Positions 1-8,319 of a stretch of 64,000 bases of DNA are shown in pieces. How positions within the stretch are numbered: the first letter of the stretch is position 1; each line of letters opens with the position of its first letter. Location of the stretch: the NCBI GenBank assembly GCA_035325995.1, contig DAOKYU010000006.1:143737-207736 (forward strand). The letters run 5' to 3'. This DNA comes from Thermodesulfobacteriota bacterium (GTDB taxonomy: Bacteria > Desulfobacterota_D > UBA1144 > Nemesobacterales > UBA2774). Below the pieces are notes generated by a model, which worked only from the letters and a program-made list of their open reading frames with translations, was not told where the DNA came from and did not search any database. A program made the position numbers and the translations under genes.

Positions 1-1158
1 TTCGAGCTTCCCCAAAGAACTCTGGTCGTAAGCTGCCCCGTCAGGATGGACGACGGCACGCAGAAGGTGTTCAGCGGCTACAGGGTTCAGCACAACCAGA
101 CCCTCGGGCCGTACAAGGGCGGAATCCGCTATCATCCCGAAGTGGACATGGGCGAGGTCGCCGCGCTGGCGATGACGATGACGTGGAAGTGCGGGCTTGC
201 GGAGCTCCCGTTCGGCGGGGCGAAAGGAGGCATATCCGTCGATCCCGGGAAACTTTCGGAAGGCGAGATCGAAAGGCTCACGCGGAGATACACGGCCGAG
301 ATACTCCCCATAATCGGCCCGAATGAAGACATCCCCGCGCCCGACCTCGGCACGAACCCGCAGGTGATGGCGTGGATAATGGACACATACAGCATGTCGA
401 AGGGGTTTACCGTGCCCTCGATCGTTACGGGCAAGCCCGTTCTCATAGGCGGCTCGCTCGGGCGCGAAGAGGCGACGGGCTTCGGCGTCGCGTACGTAAC
501 GGAGGATACGCTCGAAAGATTCCACAAGCGCTCGCCGGACGTGAAGGTCGTCATACAGGGGTTCGGCAACGTCGGCACGTACACCGCCCTCAAGCTCAGG
601 GACCTCGGGATAAAGGTAGTCGCAGTGAGCGACGTCAGCGGCGGCATATACAACCCCGAGGGCCTCCCCGTCGAAGAGCTCGTCGAGATAGTCAGGCGTA
701 AGGGGTTCGTGACGGAGCACGGCGGGGGCGACAGGATAACCAACGAAGAGCTCCTCGCACTCGAATGCGACGTGCTGATCCCGGCTGCGCTCGGGCGCGT
801 GATACACAAGGACAACGCGCCCAGGCTAAAGTGCAAGATAGTAGTCGAGGCCGCCAACAACCCGACGACGGCCGACGGGGACGACATACTCCGCGAGCGC
901 GGCATACTCGTCGTGCCCGACATCCTGGCCAACGCCGGCGGGCTCATCGTTTCTTACTTCGAATGGGTGCAGGGGCTCCAGGAATATTACTGGTCGAGGG
1001 ACGTCGTCCACGACGAGCTGAAGAAGCGCATGAAGTCCACCTTTACGCGTGTGGCCGAATTCGCGGAGAAGGAGGAGATACCGATGCGCCTCGCGGCGCT
1101 CATGCTCGGCATCGACCGCGTCGCCCGGGCGAAGAGGCTCCGGGGGCTGTATCCCTGA
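1..1158 (+). CDS. gdhA: Glu/Leu/Phe/Val dehydrogenase (glutamate dehydrogenase), 5' end off window
   Basis: Interconverts glutamate and 2-oxoglutarate plus ammonia with a nicotinamide cofactor, linking nitrogen to central carbon in the cytoplasm. The frame is open to the window edge, and the residues before the first in-frame ATG (position 46) already match the family (PxRTLxVSCPVRMDDG), so that ATG is internal and roughly 30 N-terminal residues are missing. Visible are the substrate-binding GPYKGGIRYH, the catalytic-lysine segment PFGGAKGG, PAPDLGTN and the Rossmann glycine motif GFGNVGTY. The C-terminus is complete. Cofactor preference (NAD or NADP) cannot be read. The last 59 bases overlap the extended tail of the convergent IPTL-CTERM gene. 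Confidence 0.95.
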   Translation, partial: FELPQRTLVVSCPVRMDDGTQKVFSGYRVQHNQTLGPYKGGIRYHPEVDMGEVAALAMTMTWKCGLAELPFGGAKGGISVDPGKLSEGEIERLTRRYTAEILPIIGPNEDIPAPDLGTNPQVMAWIMDTYSMSKGFTVPSIVTGKPVLIGGSLGREEATGFGVAYVTEDTLERFHKRSPDVKVVIQGFGNVGTYTALKLRDLGIKVVAVSDVSGGIYNPEGLPVEELVEIVRRKGFVTEHGGGDRITNEELLALECDVLIPAALGRVIHKDNAPRLKCKIVVEAANNPTTADGDDILRERGILVVPDILANAGGLIVSYFEWVQGLQEYYWSRDVVHDELKKRMKSTFTRVAEFAEKEEIPMRLAALMLGIDRVARAKRLRGLYP

Positions 1159-1990
1159 CGCGGGATGCGAGCCCGCACGTTACGGAACGTTGTTTAAGCG
1201 CCCGACCGTGCCGCTGGGCCGTCCTTCTTCTCCTGAGCGCGAGCATCCCGAACGCTGCCAACATTAGCGCAGTCGCTATCATTCCCCATTCCGAGAGCGT
1301 GGGTATGTTCGTAACGACGGGTGCGGGCGTCGGTGTCGGCGGCGCCCCGAAGCTGATGTTCAAAATACCCTCTACATTATTTGCGGTGTCGATTGTATTC
1401 GAGAGGTTTATCCTCGTAATCGTTTCGTCCGAAGTTACGCCGACGAAGGTGTTGAATGCGCTCGAAACGGCGACCGACGTCGAGCCGATGAGCGCGTCGC
1501 CGGCCCCGAAAACCTGCACGGTCATTTGATCGCTGCACGGGCCGATCGAACCCATACAACCGGCCAGGAACCCTGCACGGGTCGTGTCAGAGGCTGAGAA
1601 GACGATATCGAAGGTGTCGGCGAACGTATTGGTGGTCAAGGGGCCCCTCGGATTGGCATTTAATGCGTAGTTGGCGCCGAATACGAGCATGGAGCCGAGA
1701 TCGGGACCGGGATTGTCGATAAACGCTATTCCCGGGAGAATCTGACCCGGCGTGAAGCAGTCGTCGTTGGAGCTGGCGTCGACCGGAGCGTTGCATACAA
1801 TGAAGGTTCCGTCTGGCGCCGGGGCGCTCAGGAAATTCTGAAAGTCGAGGTCCGGATTATCCGACAGGAACTGGGACTCGTCGGACGAGAAAATCACCTG
1901 TGCGGATGCCGTGAGTCCGAAAGCCGCAAGAGTGAAAATCAGGGTCGATAGGAACACTCGTAAAGGCATGTACAGGACATCTTTCCGCAT
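1100..1990 (-). CDS. IPTL-CTERM sorted surface/secreted protein with extended C-terminus
   Basis: Predicted exported protein of 296 residues with no recognised catalytic domain. It has an N-terminal signal peptide (hydrophobic stretch at about residues 10-30, ending ASAQ), a beta-rich Ser/Thr/Asp-rich middle with one CMGSIGPC cysteine pair, a Pro/Thr linker and the sorting signal IPTLSEWGM followed by a membrane helix and RRRR. Such tails are normally processed by exosortase H. The start has a good GGAGG site five bases upstream. The two other IPTL-CTERM proteins of this window end two to three residues after the basic cluster. Here translation continues 38 residues into the gdhA region, because the codon where a stop is expected is CAG (1214-1216), one transition from TAG. 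Function is unknown; the export and sorting call is firm. Confidence 0.85.
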   Translation of the reverse strand: MRKDVLYMPLRVFLSTLIFTLAAFGLTASAQVIFSSDESQFLSDNPDLDFQNFLSAPAPDGTFIVCNAPVDASSNDDCFTPGQILPGIAFIDNPGPDLGSMLVFGANYALNANPRGPLTTNTFADTFDIVFSASDTTRAGFLAGCMGSIGPCSDQMTVQVFGAGDALIGSTSVAVSSAFNTFVGVTSDETITRINLSNTIDTANNVEGILNISFGAPPTPTPAPVVTNIPTLSEWGMIATALMLAAFGMLALRRRRTAQRHGRALKQRSVTCGLASRVRDTAPGASSPGRRGRCRA

Positions 1991-2104
1991 GACATCCTCC
2001 TTTATTAAAACAATTAACTCATTTTACAATACCGCGAAAAAATTTTCCATATGCCTTGGACGTGGGGCAAAAAAATCCTGGGTTCCGGCCCGTCCGTTGA
2101 GTAG

Positions 2105-2120
2105 CCTTGTAACAAGGAGG
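2105..2120 (+). promoter_or_regulatory. Ribosome binding site next to a short inverted repeat
   Basis: CCTTGT-A-ACAAGG is a perfect inverted repeat, and the right arm overlaps the AAGGAGG Shine-Dalgarno of the small secreted protein that starts at 2128. Pairing CCTT with AAGG around a five-base loop would hide part of the site. The helix is short, so this is only a possible translational control element. Confidence 0.3.
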
Positions 2121-2127
2121 TGAAGAT

Positions 2128-2409
2128 ATGAAATACGCGATATCCATACTCGCGCTCGTTGCCCTGTTCTTCGCGGCGGACGGGGCATCCTCCGACGACA
2201 GGGACGCAACCGCCGCCGAGACGGCCTCCGTTGCCGAGGCCCTCGGTGGAGAGGGATGCGCCCTCTCCGATGAAGTCGAGGTAGACGGCGAGGGAGTCTT
2301 CGAGGCCGACGGCGTCGTGTGCGAGGACGGTAATTACGACGTAGAGCTCGACGCCGATTTCAACATACTGTCGAAGGTGAAAGTCAGGCCGGCAGACGCC
2401 GCCGATTGA
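2128..2409 (+). CDS. Small acidic secreted protein, paralogue of the 5281 gene
   Basis: 93 residues: a signal peptide (about 1-20, cleavage likely near ADGAS) followed by a very acidic mature domain. It shares with the protein at 5281 the layout DRDAT-x-E near the mature N-terminus, a central GC-[AT]-[LV]-[ST]-D segment, a second cysteine (VVCEDG here, ALCFDG there) and a C-terminal YD[VI]-x4-NILSK motif. The last part recalls the end of PepSY-like domains (a strand ending in D.NI), but the protein is too short for a firm family call. The two conserved cysteines could form a disulfide. It starts at an ATG behind AAGGAGGTGAAG. Function is unknown; a periplasmic or extracellular location is inferred from the signal peptide. 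Confidence 0.8.
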   Translation: MKYAISILALVALFFAADGASSDDRDATAAETASVAEALGGEGCALSDEVEVDGEGVFEADGVVCEDGNYDVELDADFNILSKVKVRPADAAD

Positions 2410-2496
2410 CCCGTTTTCATTACTTCCCGCTTATCTTTCCCCGGCGTCTCCGGGCGGACAGCCCGGGGTACGGACCCGGTCCGTGGGCGCCGGGGT

Positions 2497-2524
2497 TTGA
2501 TAATCTCGAATAATCTTTTAGATT
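2497..2524 (+). promoter_or_regulatory. Candidate sigma-70 promoter for the ClC channel gene
   Basis: TTGATA (2497-2502), 16 bases, then TAGATT (2519-2524), about 75 bases before the channel start. Both boxes are partial consensus matches in a locally AT-rich spot of an otherwise GC-rich region. Confidence 0.35.
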
Positions 2525-2600
2525 TAAGGGGCAGGAGGGGATTATAGAACGGGACACCGGCCCGCTGCGGGGCCCCTTCCCGTTACGATCGATAACTACT

Positions 2601-4448
2601 ATGGCGGAAGATATACCTTCAGAACCATCGCATTCACCGATCCCGGTAGCGCCGTCCCTCGACGACCCGACCGTCGGCCGTAAAGCGCCGCGCGGGGGCT
2701 CCGTTATCGACGGCGGCACCGTCAGGATAACAGTATATTCCCTGGTGCTCGGCCTCGTCGGCGGGCTCGTCGCACAGGCCCTCACCGCGCTCATAGGCTT
2801 CATAACCAACATCGCCTTTTACGGCAGGCTCTCGACGGAGTTCGTATCTCCGGCAGGCAACCACCTCGGCATCTTCGTGGTCATCGTCCCGGTCGCGGGC
2901 GCGCTCATCGTCGGCATAATGGCCAGGTACGGATCGCAGGCTATACGCGGGCACGGCATACCCGAGGCCATGGAGCAGGTGCTCACCAACAGGAGCCGCA
3001 TACAGCCGCGCCTCACGTTTTTGAAGCCCGTTTCGTCGGCGATAGCCATAGGCACGGGCGGGCCGTTCGGCGCCGAAGGGCCGATCATAGCGACGGGCGG
3101 GGCGTTCGGCTCGCTCCTCGGCCAGCTCCTCCACACGACCAACGACGAGCGGAAAACGCTGCTAGCGGCCGGAGCCGCCGCGGGCATGGCCGGGACGTTC
3201 GGGAGCCCCGTGGCCGCCGTGCTGCTGGCGGTGGAGCTTTTGCTCTTCGAATTCAAGGCGCGCTCGCTCATCCCCGTCGCCATGGCCAGCGTCGCCGCGA
3301 CGGTCGTGAGAATCTCGTTTCTCGGGGCGGACCCGATCTTCGCAATGCCCCACATAGCCGCTCCGGGCGCGGCGGCAATCGGCGTATACGTCGCCCTGGG
3401 CGCCCTGACCGGCCTGGCGGCTGTATACGTGACCAGGGCCGTGTACGGCCTTGAGGACCTGTTCGCCAGGATACCCGTGCACTGGATGTGGTGGCCGGCC
3501 ATAGGGGCGGTCGCCGTCGGAGTGGTCGGATACTTCGCCCCGGATACGCTCGGGGTAGGATACAACGTAATCGACGACATCCTGTCGGGCGGTATAGCGG
3601 GGAAAACGCTCGCCGTCCTGTTCATATTGAAGTTCGTATCGTGGTCCATAGCGCTGTCGAGCGGGACGTCGGGCGGGACGCTCGCGCCGCTCTTCACGAT
3701 AGGCGGCGGCCTCGGGGCGGTGCTCGGGGCGGGGGCGGTGATTCTTCTCCCGGCGGCGGGAATAGACCCCAACACCGCCGCGCTCGTCGGAATGGCGGCG
3801 ATGTTCACGGGGGCGTCGAGGGCTTTTCTCACCTCGGTCGTGTTCGCGTTCGAGACGACGCTCGAGCCCCACGGCATACTGCCCCTCCTCGGCGGCTGCG
3901 GCGCGGCGTACCTGGTATCGGCCCTCATGATGCGGTACTCGATAATGACCGAGAAGATAGAGCGCCGGGGGATAAAAGTCCCGGCGGAATACGGTATCGA
4001 CGCCCTGGCGGGCATACTCGTCAGGGAATGCGCGTCGTACAAGGTGAGCTCGCTCGAAACGGGGCGGACGCTCCGCGAAATAAAATCGTGGCTGAATTCC
4101 GGGCTGGACGGCAGCGGGCACCAGGGCTACCCCGTCCTCGACGAAAACGGCGAGCTCAAGGGCATGCTTACCAGAAAGGACGTCTTTAGCAGCAGCCTTC
4201 CGGACACGGCCCGGCTGTTCGAGCTGGTTACACGCCGGCCCGTTACGATATACGAGGACGATACGCTCCGCGACGCCATGGACGTAATGTCCGAGAACGA
4301 CATAGGCAGGCTCCCCGTCGTGATACGCTCGCACCCCGGCAGGGTCGTCGGGATACTCACCCGGAGCGACGTCATGACGGCCAACAAGAAGCATCTCAAC
4401 GAAGCTAGGCGCTCCGAAGCCAGCATCCAGTGGCTCGCGATCAGGTAG
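2601..4448 (+). CDS. ClC-family chloride channel/transporter with C-terminal CBS pair
   Basis: 615-residue inner-membrane protein moving chloride or a similar anion, probably in exchange for protons. The N-terminal about 55 residues are hydrophilic, followed by the ten-plus helices of the ClC fold. Signature stretches are GHGIPEAME (the GSGIP region), GTGGPFGAEGP with the gating glutamate, and GTSGGTLAPLF in place of the GxFxP motif. From about residue 450 a cytoplasmic tail carries two CBS domains (GYPVLDENGELKGMLTRKDV and a second ending VVGILTRSDVM) that usually bind adenine nucleotides and gate the channel. The start ATG has no strong Shine-Dalgarno, so the exact N-terminus is less certain. 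It is preceded by a possible sigma-70 promoter and followed by an unrelated gene. Confidence 0.93.
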   Translation: MAEDIPSEPSHSPIPVAPSLDDPTVGRKAPRGGSVIDGGTVRITVYSLVLGLVGGLVAQALTALIGFITNIAFYGRLSTEFVSPAGNHLGIFVVIVPVAGALIVGIMARYGSQAIRGHGIPEAMEQVLTNRSRIQPRLTFLKPVSSAIAIGTGGPFGAEGPIIATGGAFGSLLGQLLHTTNDERKTLLAAGAAAGMAGTFGSPVAAVLLAVELLLFEFKARSLIPVAMASVAATVVRISFLGADPIFAMPHIAAPGAAAIGVYVALGALTGLAAVYVTRAVYGLEDLFARIPVHWMWWPAIGAVAVGVVGYFAPDTLGVGYNVIDDILSGGIAGKTLAVLFILKFVSWSIALSSGTSGGTLAPLFTIGGGLGAVLGAGAVILLPAAGIDPNTAALVGMAAMFTGASRAFLTSVVFAFETTLEPHGILPLLGGCGAAYLVSALMMRYSIMTEKIERRGIKVPAEYGIDALAGILVRECASYKVSSLETGRTLREIKSWLNSGLDGSGHQGYPVLDENGELKGMLTRKDVFSSSLPDTARLFELVTRRPVTIYEDDTLRDAMDVMSENDIGRLPVVIRSHPGRVVGILTRSDVMTANKKHLNEARRSEASIQWLAIR

Positions 4449-4541
4449 CCGGGGTGCGGCTTTGACAGACGGCGCGGCGGGCGGCGATAATATCGGCGAG
4501 GGACGCGCAGCGCTCGCGGCACGCATCCCCGGGAGGCACGG

Positions 4542-5003
4542 ATGAAACTCGCATACCTCGTAACGCTTAACGTAGAGCTCGGCGGCAAAGGCCCCTCCCC
4601 CGTCGGCCCCGGCCCGTTCGGCACGCGGCTCGTCGCCGGCGCCGCCGGAGGGACGTTCCACGGGCCCCGCCTCATGGGGAAGGTTCTCCCCGGCGGCGGC
4701 GACTACATACTGTCGGACAAGGACGGCCTGTGGCACCTCGACGTCCGGCTCGTTCTCGAAACCGACGACGGCGCTTTCATATACCTACAGTATGCGGGCG
4801 TTCTCGAAATGAACGACAGGATACGCGAGGCGCGCGCGGCCGGGCGGGCCATGGAATTCGGCGAGGCGTATTTCATGATACAGCCCCGGTTCGAGACGGG
4901 CGACCCGCGGTACGCGTGGCTTAACGGCGTAGTCTCGGCCGGCGAGGGGCGTATCGTCCCTGGCAAGGTCGAGTACAAAATCTACGCCCTCGAAAACGGC
5001 TGA
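4542..5003 (+). CDS. DUF3237 domain protein
   Basis: 153 residues covering a whole DUF3237 domain: an N-terminal strand, the glycine-rich GTRLVAGAAGGTFHGPRLMG segment, G-DY-L-DG-W--LD-R, and the late FETGDPRYAWLNGVV. The family is a small beta-barrel of unknown biochemical role, sometimes found near lactone or aromatic metabolism genes. No such neighbours are seen here. GGGAGG lies nine bases before the ATG. No signal peptide; probably cytoplasmic. Confidence 0.88.
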   Translation: MKLAYLVTLNVELGGKGPSPVGPGPFGTRLVAGAAGGTFHGPRLMGKVLPGGGDYILSDKDGLWHLDVRLVLETDDGAFIYLQYAGVLEMNDRIREARAAGRAMEFGEAYFMIQPRFETGDPRYAWLNGVVSAGEGRIVPGKVEYKIYALENG

Positions 5004-5075
5004 ACCCGGACCGCGGTTGTTGAAATATCTCCAGTGGAATTAACCGTGCTTTAAGCGCGGCTTGTGCTTATACGG

Positions 5076-5089
5076 ACAGTTTATACTGT
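5076..5089. promoter_or_regulatory. Palindrome upstream of sigma-54 promoter (candidate enhancer-binding site)
   Basis: ACAGT-TTAT-ACTGT is a perfect inverted repeat, extended by CG on both sides after one mismatched pair. It lies about 90 bases before the -24 element at 5178, the usual distance for a bacterial enhancer-binding protein site. The regulator is not in the window. Confidence 0.45.
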
Positions 5090-5177
5090 TCGGCATCCTA
5101 CGGCCCGGCCTCTTTTTATACCAGGGCAGGAAACTCTTCCCTTCATAACGCACTGTATTTATTAACATATTACGAAC

Positions 5178-5192
5178 TGGCACGGCTCTTGC
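5178..5192 (+). promoter_or_regulatory. Sigma-54 (-24/-12) promoter
   Basis: TGGCAC-N5-TTGC is an exact match to the core RpoN consensus (GG and GC ten bases apart). It lies 89 bases before the ATG of the small secreted protein at 5281, giving a leader of about 75 bases. Transcription from it would need an AAA+ activator. Confidence 0.75.
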
Positions 5193-5280
5193 CCCATTTC
5201 ATATAATCCCGTCCCGTAAAGGGCGGGACCGAACGCGGGAGCAATAACGCTCACGCCAATCTACACCGGAGGTGAACGAC

Positions 5281-5595
5281 ATGAAGAAGGGAATAGTATT
5301 CGGAATAGCGGCTCTCGCCACGGGATTCCTGTTCGCGGCGGATAATTCGTACGCCGACAGGGATGCGACGCCGACCGAGGAGGCCGCGGTTTACGGCGCC
5401 CTCAAGGCGCAGGGATGCACGGTTACAGACGACATAGAGGTCGAGTCCGTAAGCGGCGTATACGTCGTGGACGAGGACGAGCCGCGCGGACTGATGCCGG
5501 GCATTTACAAAACGGAGGCCCTGTGCTTCGACGGCGAGAAGTACGACATAAAGATGGACCATCATCTCAACATTCTGTCGAAGGAAGAAGACTAA
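5281..5595 (+). CDS. Small acidic secreted protein, sigma-54 driven paralogue of the 2128 gene
   Basis: 104 residues: a signal peptide (about 1-22, ending near SYADR), then an acidic domain with two cysteines (QGCTVTDDIEV and EALCFDGEKYD) and the C-terminal HHLNILSKEED that matches NILSK of the paralogue at 2128. ATG 5281 is chosen over an in-frame GTG nine bases earlier because GGAGG (5268-5272) is properly spaced from the ATG and covers the GTG. A 15-residue segment in the middle (VVDEDEPRGLMPG) is absent from the paralogue. The sigma-54 promoter points to activator-dependent expression under a particular signal. The role is unknown; it resembles short PepSY-like periplasmic proteins. A terminator follows at 5669. 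Confidence 0.82.
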   Translation: MKKGIVFGIAALATGFLFAADNSYADRDATPTEEAAVYGALKAQGCTVTDDIEVESVSGVYVVDEDEPRGLMPGIYKTEALCFDGEKYDIKMDHHLNILSKEED

Positions 5596-5668
5596 TCGGC
5601 TACGATAGCCCCCCGGGTGCGGAAGCCGGAAGGAGGCCGACCCCGGGGTTCTTCCAAGACATGACAGA

Positions 5669-5704
5669 GGGGGAGCGCGGGCGGAGTCCGCTCTCCCCCC
5701 TTTT
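5669..5704 (+). terminator. Rho-independent terminator
   Basis: GGGGGAG pairs with CTCCCCC, with an inner GCGG-agt-CCGC helix, followed by TTTT. It ends the 5281 transcript before the ABC exporter. Confidence 0.7.
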
Positions 5705-5895
5705 CGTTGCTGTCTACGTCCGGCATATTGTCGTGACGCGCCAATGCCGGGCGTATTTTCCGAAATTCATCACCGCCGACCGCCGCCGCGAAGCCGATAG
5801 CGGCATGCGTGCATCTAACCTCTAATAAAGCAGTTCACCGCGCGTATGATAAACGCGCTTTTTCAGGATACAATATACGGCTTTCCGGGAAACAG

Positions 5896-6822
5896 ATGGA
5901 CGCAATCATATCCGTAAAGAACCTGAGCAAGACATACGCCTCGGGGCAGCACGCGCTCAAGAACGTCAACCTCGACATAAGGCGCGGGGAGATATTCGCC
6001 CTCCTCGGCCCGAACGGAGCGGGGAAGACTACGCTCATCAGCATAATATGCGGCATAGTGAACCCCGGCTCGGGGACGGTGCTCGCCGACGGGCACGATA
6101 TCATCACCGAATACAGGAAGACCCGCTCCATCATCGGGCTCGTTCCGCAGGAGCTGACGACGGACGTTTTCGAGTCGGTCGGGGCGACGATGAGCTTCAG
6201 CCGGGGCCTGTTCGGGAAGCCGCCCGACGACGCCTACATCGAAAAGATTCTCCGCGATCTTTCGCTATGGGACAGGAAGGACACGAAGATAATCACGCTC
6301 TCGGGCGGCATGAAGCGGCGTGTCCTCATTGCCAAGGCGTTCGCCCACGAGCCCCGGATACTCTTCCTCGACGAGCCCACGGCGGGGGTGGACGTCGAGC
6401 TCAGGCGCGACATGTGGAACATGGTCAGGCGGCTCAGGGAAAGCGGCGTAACGATAATCCTGACGACCCATTACATAGAAGAGGCCGAGCAGATTGCAGA
6501 CCGCATCGGGATAATAAACCACGGCGAGATCATACTCGTCGAGGACAAGCACACGCTCAAGCGAAAGCTCGGGCGGAAGCAGCTCAGACTCACGTTAAGA
6601 AGCCCGATATCCCGGATACCCGAGGGGTTTTCGGAGTTCAGCCTCGAGCTCGCCCCGGACGGGATGACGCTCGTATTCGACTTCGACGCCAACGCCGGGG
6701 AGACGGGCATAGCCGGGCTCCTGAAGCGGCTCGACGAGCGGGGCGTCGATTTCAGCGACGTGCATTCGAGCGAGAGCTCTCTCGAAGAGATATTCGTCAA
6801 CCTCGTGAGGAACGGGAATTGA
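5896..6822 (+). CDS. ABC-2 type exporter, ATP-binding subunit (YadG-like)
   Basis: 308-residue ATPase of a two-gene exporter. Walker A is GPNGAGKTT, the Q-loop lies in LVPQE, the signature is LSGGMKRR, Walker B is ILFLDEPTAGVD and the switch histidine is in TTHY. The C-terminal about 90 residues form the extension typical of DrrA/YadG-type subunits. The frame is open 87 bases further upstream, but those residues do not belong to the family, and ATG 5896 gives the expected N-terminus (ISVKNLSKTY). The stop overlaps the start of the permease gene, so the two are translationally coupled. The substrate cannot be told from sequence; drugs or lipids are common for the family. Confidence 0.92.
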   Translation: MDAIISVKNLSKTYASGQHALKNVNLDIRRGEIFALLGPNGAGKTTLISIICGIVNPGSGTVLADGHDIITEYRKTRSIIGLVPQELTTDVFESVGATMSFSRGLFGKPPDDAYIEKILRDLSLWDRKDTKIITLSGGMKRRVLIAKAFAHEPRILFLDEPTAGVDVELRRDMWNMVRRLRESGVTIILTTHYIEEAEQIADRIGIINHGEIILVEDKHTLKRKLGRKQLRLTLRSPISRIPEGFSEFSLELAPDGMTLVFDFDANAGETGIAGLLKRLDERGVDFSDVHSSESSLEEIFVNLVRNGN

Positions 6823-7580
6823 ACTTCTACGCCGTAATGGCCATATACAAATTCGAGATGGCGCGCATGTGGAGGACGCTTTTTCGGAGCATCGCCTCGC
6901 CTATAATCTCGACGTCGCTTTACTTCGTCGTCTTCGGGGCTGCGATAGGCTCGCGCATAGGCGACATAGGCGGCGTCACGTACGGGGCCTTCATCGTGCC
7001 GGGGCTCGTGATGCTGACGCTCATGAGCGAGAGCATATCGAACGCCTCGTTCGGGATATACATGCCGAGGTTCGCCGGGACGATTTACGAGCTTTTGTCG
7101 GCCCCCGTGTCGAGCATGGAGGCCGTGCTCGGATACGTCGGCGCGGCTGCGTCGAAGTCCGTCATACTCGGGACGCTCATACTCGTAACGGCGCGCGTCT
7201 TCGTCCCGTACCACATACAACACCCGCTCTGGATGGTCGGGTTCCTTATACTGACGGCGGTCACGTTCAGCATGTTCGGGTTCATAATCGGCATATGGGC
7301 CGACGGGTTCGAGAAGCTGCAAATCGTGCCGCTCATGATCGTGACGCCGCTCACGTTCCTCGGGGGCAGCTTCTACTCGATCCACATGCTGCCGCCCTTC
7401 TGGCAGAAGGTGACGCTCTTTAACCCCGTCGTTTACCTCATAAGCGGGTTCAGGTGGAGCTTCTACGGCGTCTCGGACGTGGACGTGCGCATAAGCCTCG
7501 GAATGACCCTCGTCTTCCTGACGGTGTGTATAGTCCTGGTCTGGTGGATCTTCCGGACGGGGCACAAGATAAAGAACTAG
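6819..7580 (+). CDS. ABC-2 type exporter, permease subunit (YadH-like)
   Basis: 253-residue membrane subunit with six predicted helices. It closely resembles E. coli YadH: FIVPGLVML early, then LTFLGGSFYSIHMLPPFW and FNPVVYLISGFRW late. The start is taken as TTG 6819, which overlaps the stop of the ATPase gene (TTGA), has GAGG eight bases upstream and gives an N-terminus alignable with YadH. The alternative ATG 6837 has no ribosome site and would trim six residues. It pairs with the ATPase encoded just upstream as one half of a dimeric exporter in the inner membrane. The substrate is unknown. Confidence 0.9.
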   Translation: MNFYAVMAIYKFEMARMWRTLFRSIASPIISTSLYFVVFGAAIGSRIGDIGGVTYGAFIVPGLVMLTLMSESISNASFGIYMPRFAGTIYELLSAPVSSMEAVLGYVGAAASKSVILGTLILVTARVFVPYHIQHPLWMVGFLILTAVTFSMFGFIIGIWADGFEKLQIVPLMIVTPLTFLGGSFYSIHMLPPFWQKVTLFNPVVYLISGFRWSFYGVSDVDVRISLGMTLVFLTVCIVLVWWIFRTGHKIKN

Positions 7581-8319
7581 GCGGGCCACGCCCGCGGGAA
7601 TTCGAAGTGGCATCGCTCTGCCATTGCCACCCGACGCGCTTCCGGTGGTCTTAGCAACTATCGCGCTATGCCGAAAACGACACTACGTGTCCGGCCCGTG
7701 ACTTTTGCTACTTTTGGTCAGTCAAAAGTAGAGAGATATTACTCCTCATTTACCAGCTAACTCGGAACGTCCCCCGCAAGGCCGCCAACCCCCGCAGCCT
7801 CTACCAGCTTTCGAAGTAGCAAGGCATTGCCACAACCTCCAGTCGCGCTTCACCTAGTTATAGTCTCAGAACTTGCTAGCCGAGAATCACACATACGTGT
7901 GTGGTGAAGCAAAGTAAAAAGCCTTATTCAAACGTTACCAGTTAAGTAGCAAACGTCCCCCGTCAGGCCTCCAAAACCCGCACCCATAGAATTTTGTCAT
8001 CTCGAACAAAGTGAGAGATCTATCTTTTAAAAACCGGATTCCCGATACAGGCATTATGCTAAAGATGGTAAGTTGCGAGCGGTACTGGATGAACGTTTGC
8101 GAGATAAGGGAACGGCGTCCAATTCCTCACTTGCTCGGAATCGTTGGGAATGACAGAAGCGGGGAAATTCCTCACACGCCCGGAATCGTTGTTCGAGATG
8201 ACAAAATAAAAAACGGCATACGGAATCGAGCCCTCCGCTCCGCTACCATACCGGACAATATGCCGGGGGACAAGCCCTATTTGCCTCCGGGTAAGCCCTT
8301 GCTCCTTATCTCCCCCCCC
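7581..8319. repeat. Composite intergenic repeat cluster 1
   Basis: 739 bases without a gene. It holds the GCGGGC-cac-GCCCGC hairpin, a TTCGAAGTGGCA module, the GACACTACGTGTC palindrome, the CTACTTTTG-gtcagt-CAAAAGTAG hairpin (about 7710-7735), an ACACATACGTGTGT palindrome (about 7890), a degenerate GGATTCCCGATACAGGCAT module (about 8034) and the GGCGTCCAATTCCTC/GTTGGGAATGACA module (about 8115-8158). The same modules recur in the other clusters in different order and orientation. Short open frames inside it are not conserved and look spurious. Confidence 0.75.

Noticed and set aside
2068..2083. Sigma-54-like site before the 2128 gene (TTGGACGTGGGGCA)
   Set aside because: The spacing between GG and GC is only seven bases.
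7609..7623. Sigma-54-like site TGGCATCGCTCTGCC
   Set aside because: GG and GC are nine rather than ten bases apart, and the sequence is part of a repeat module.
7581..8319. CRISPR array
   Set aside because: The palindromic modules are not evenly spaced, differ in order and lack unique spacers of constant length; no cas gene is nearby.
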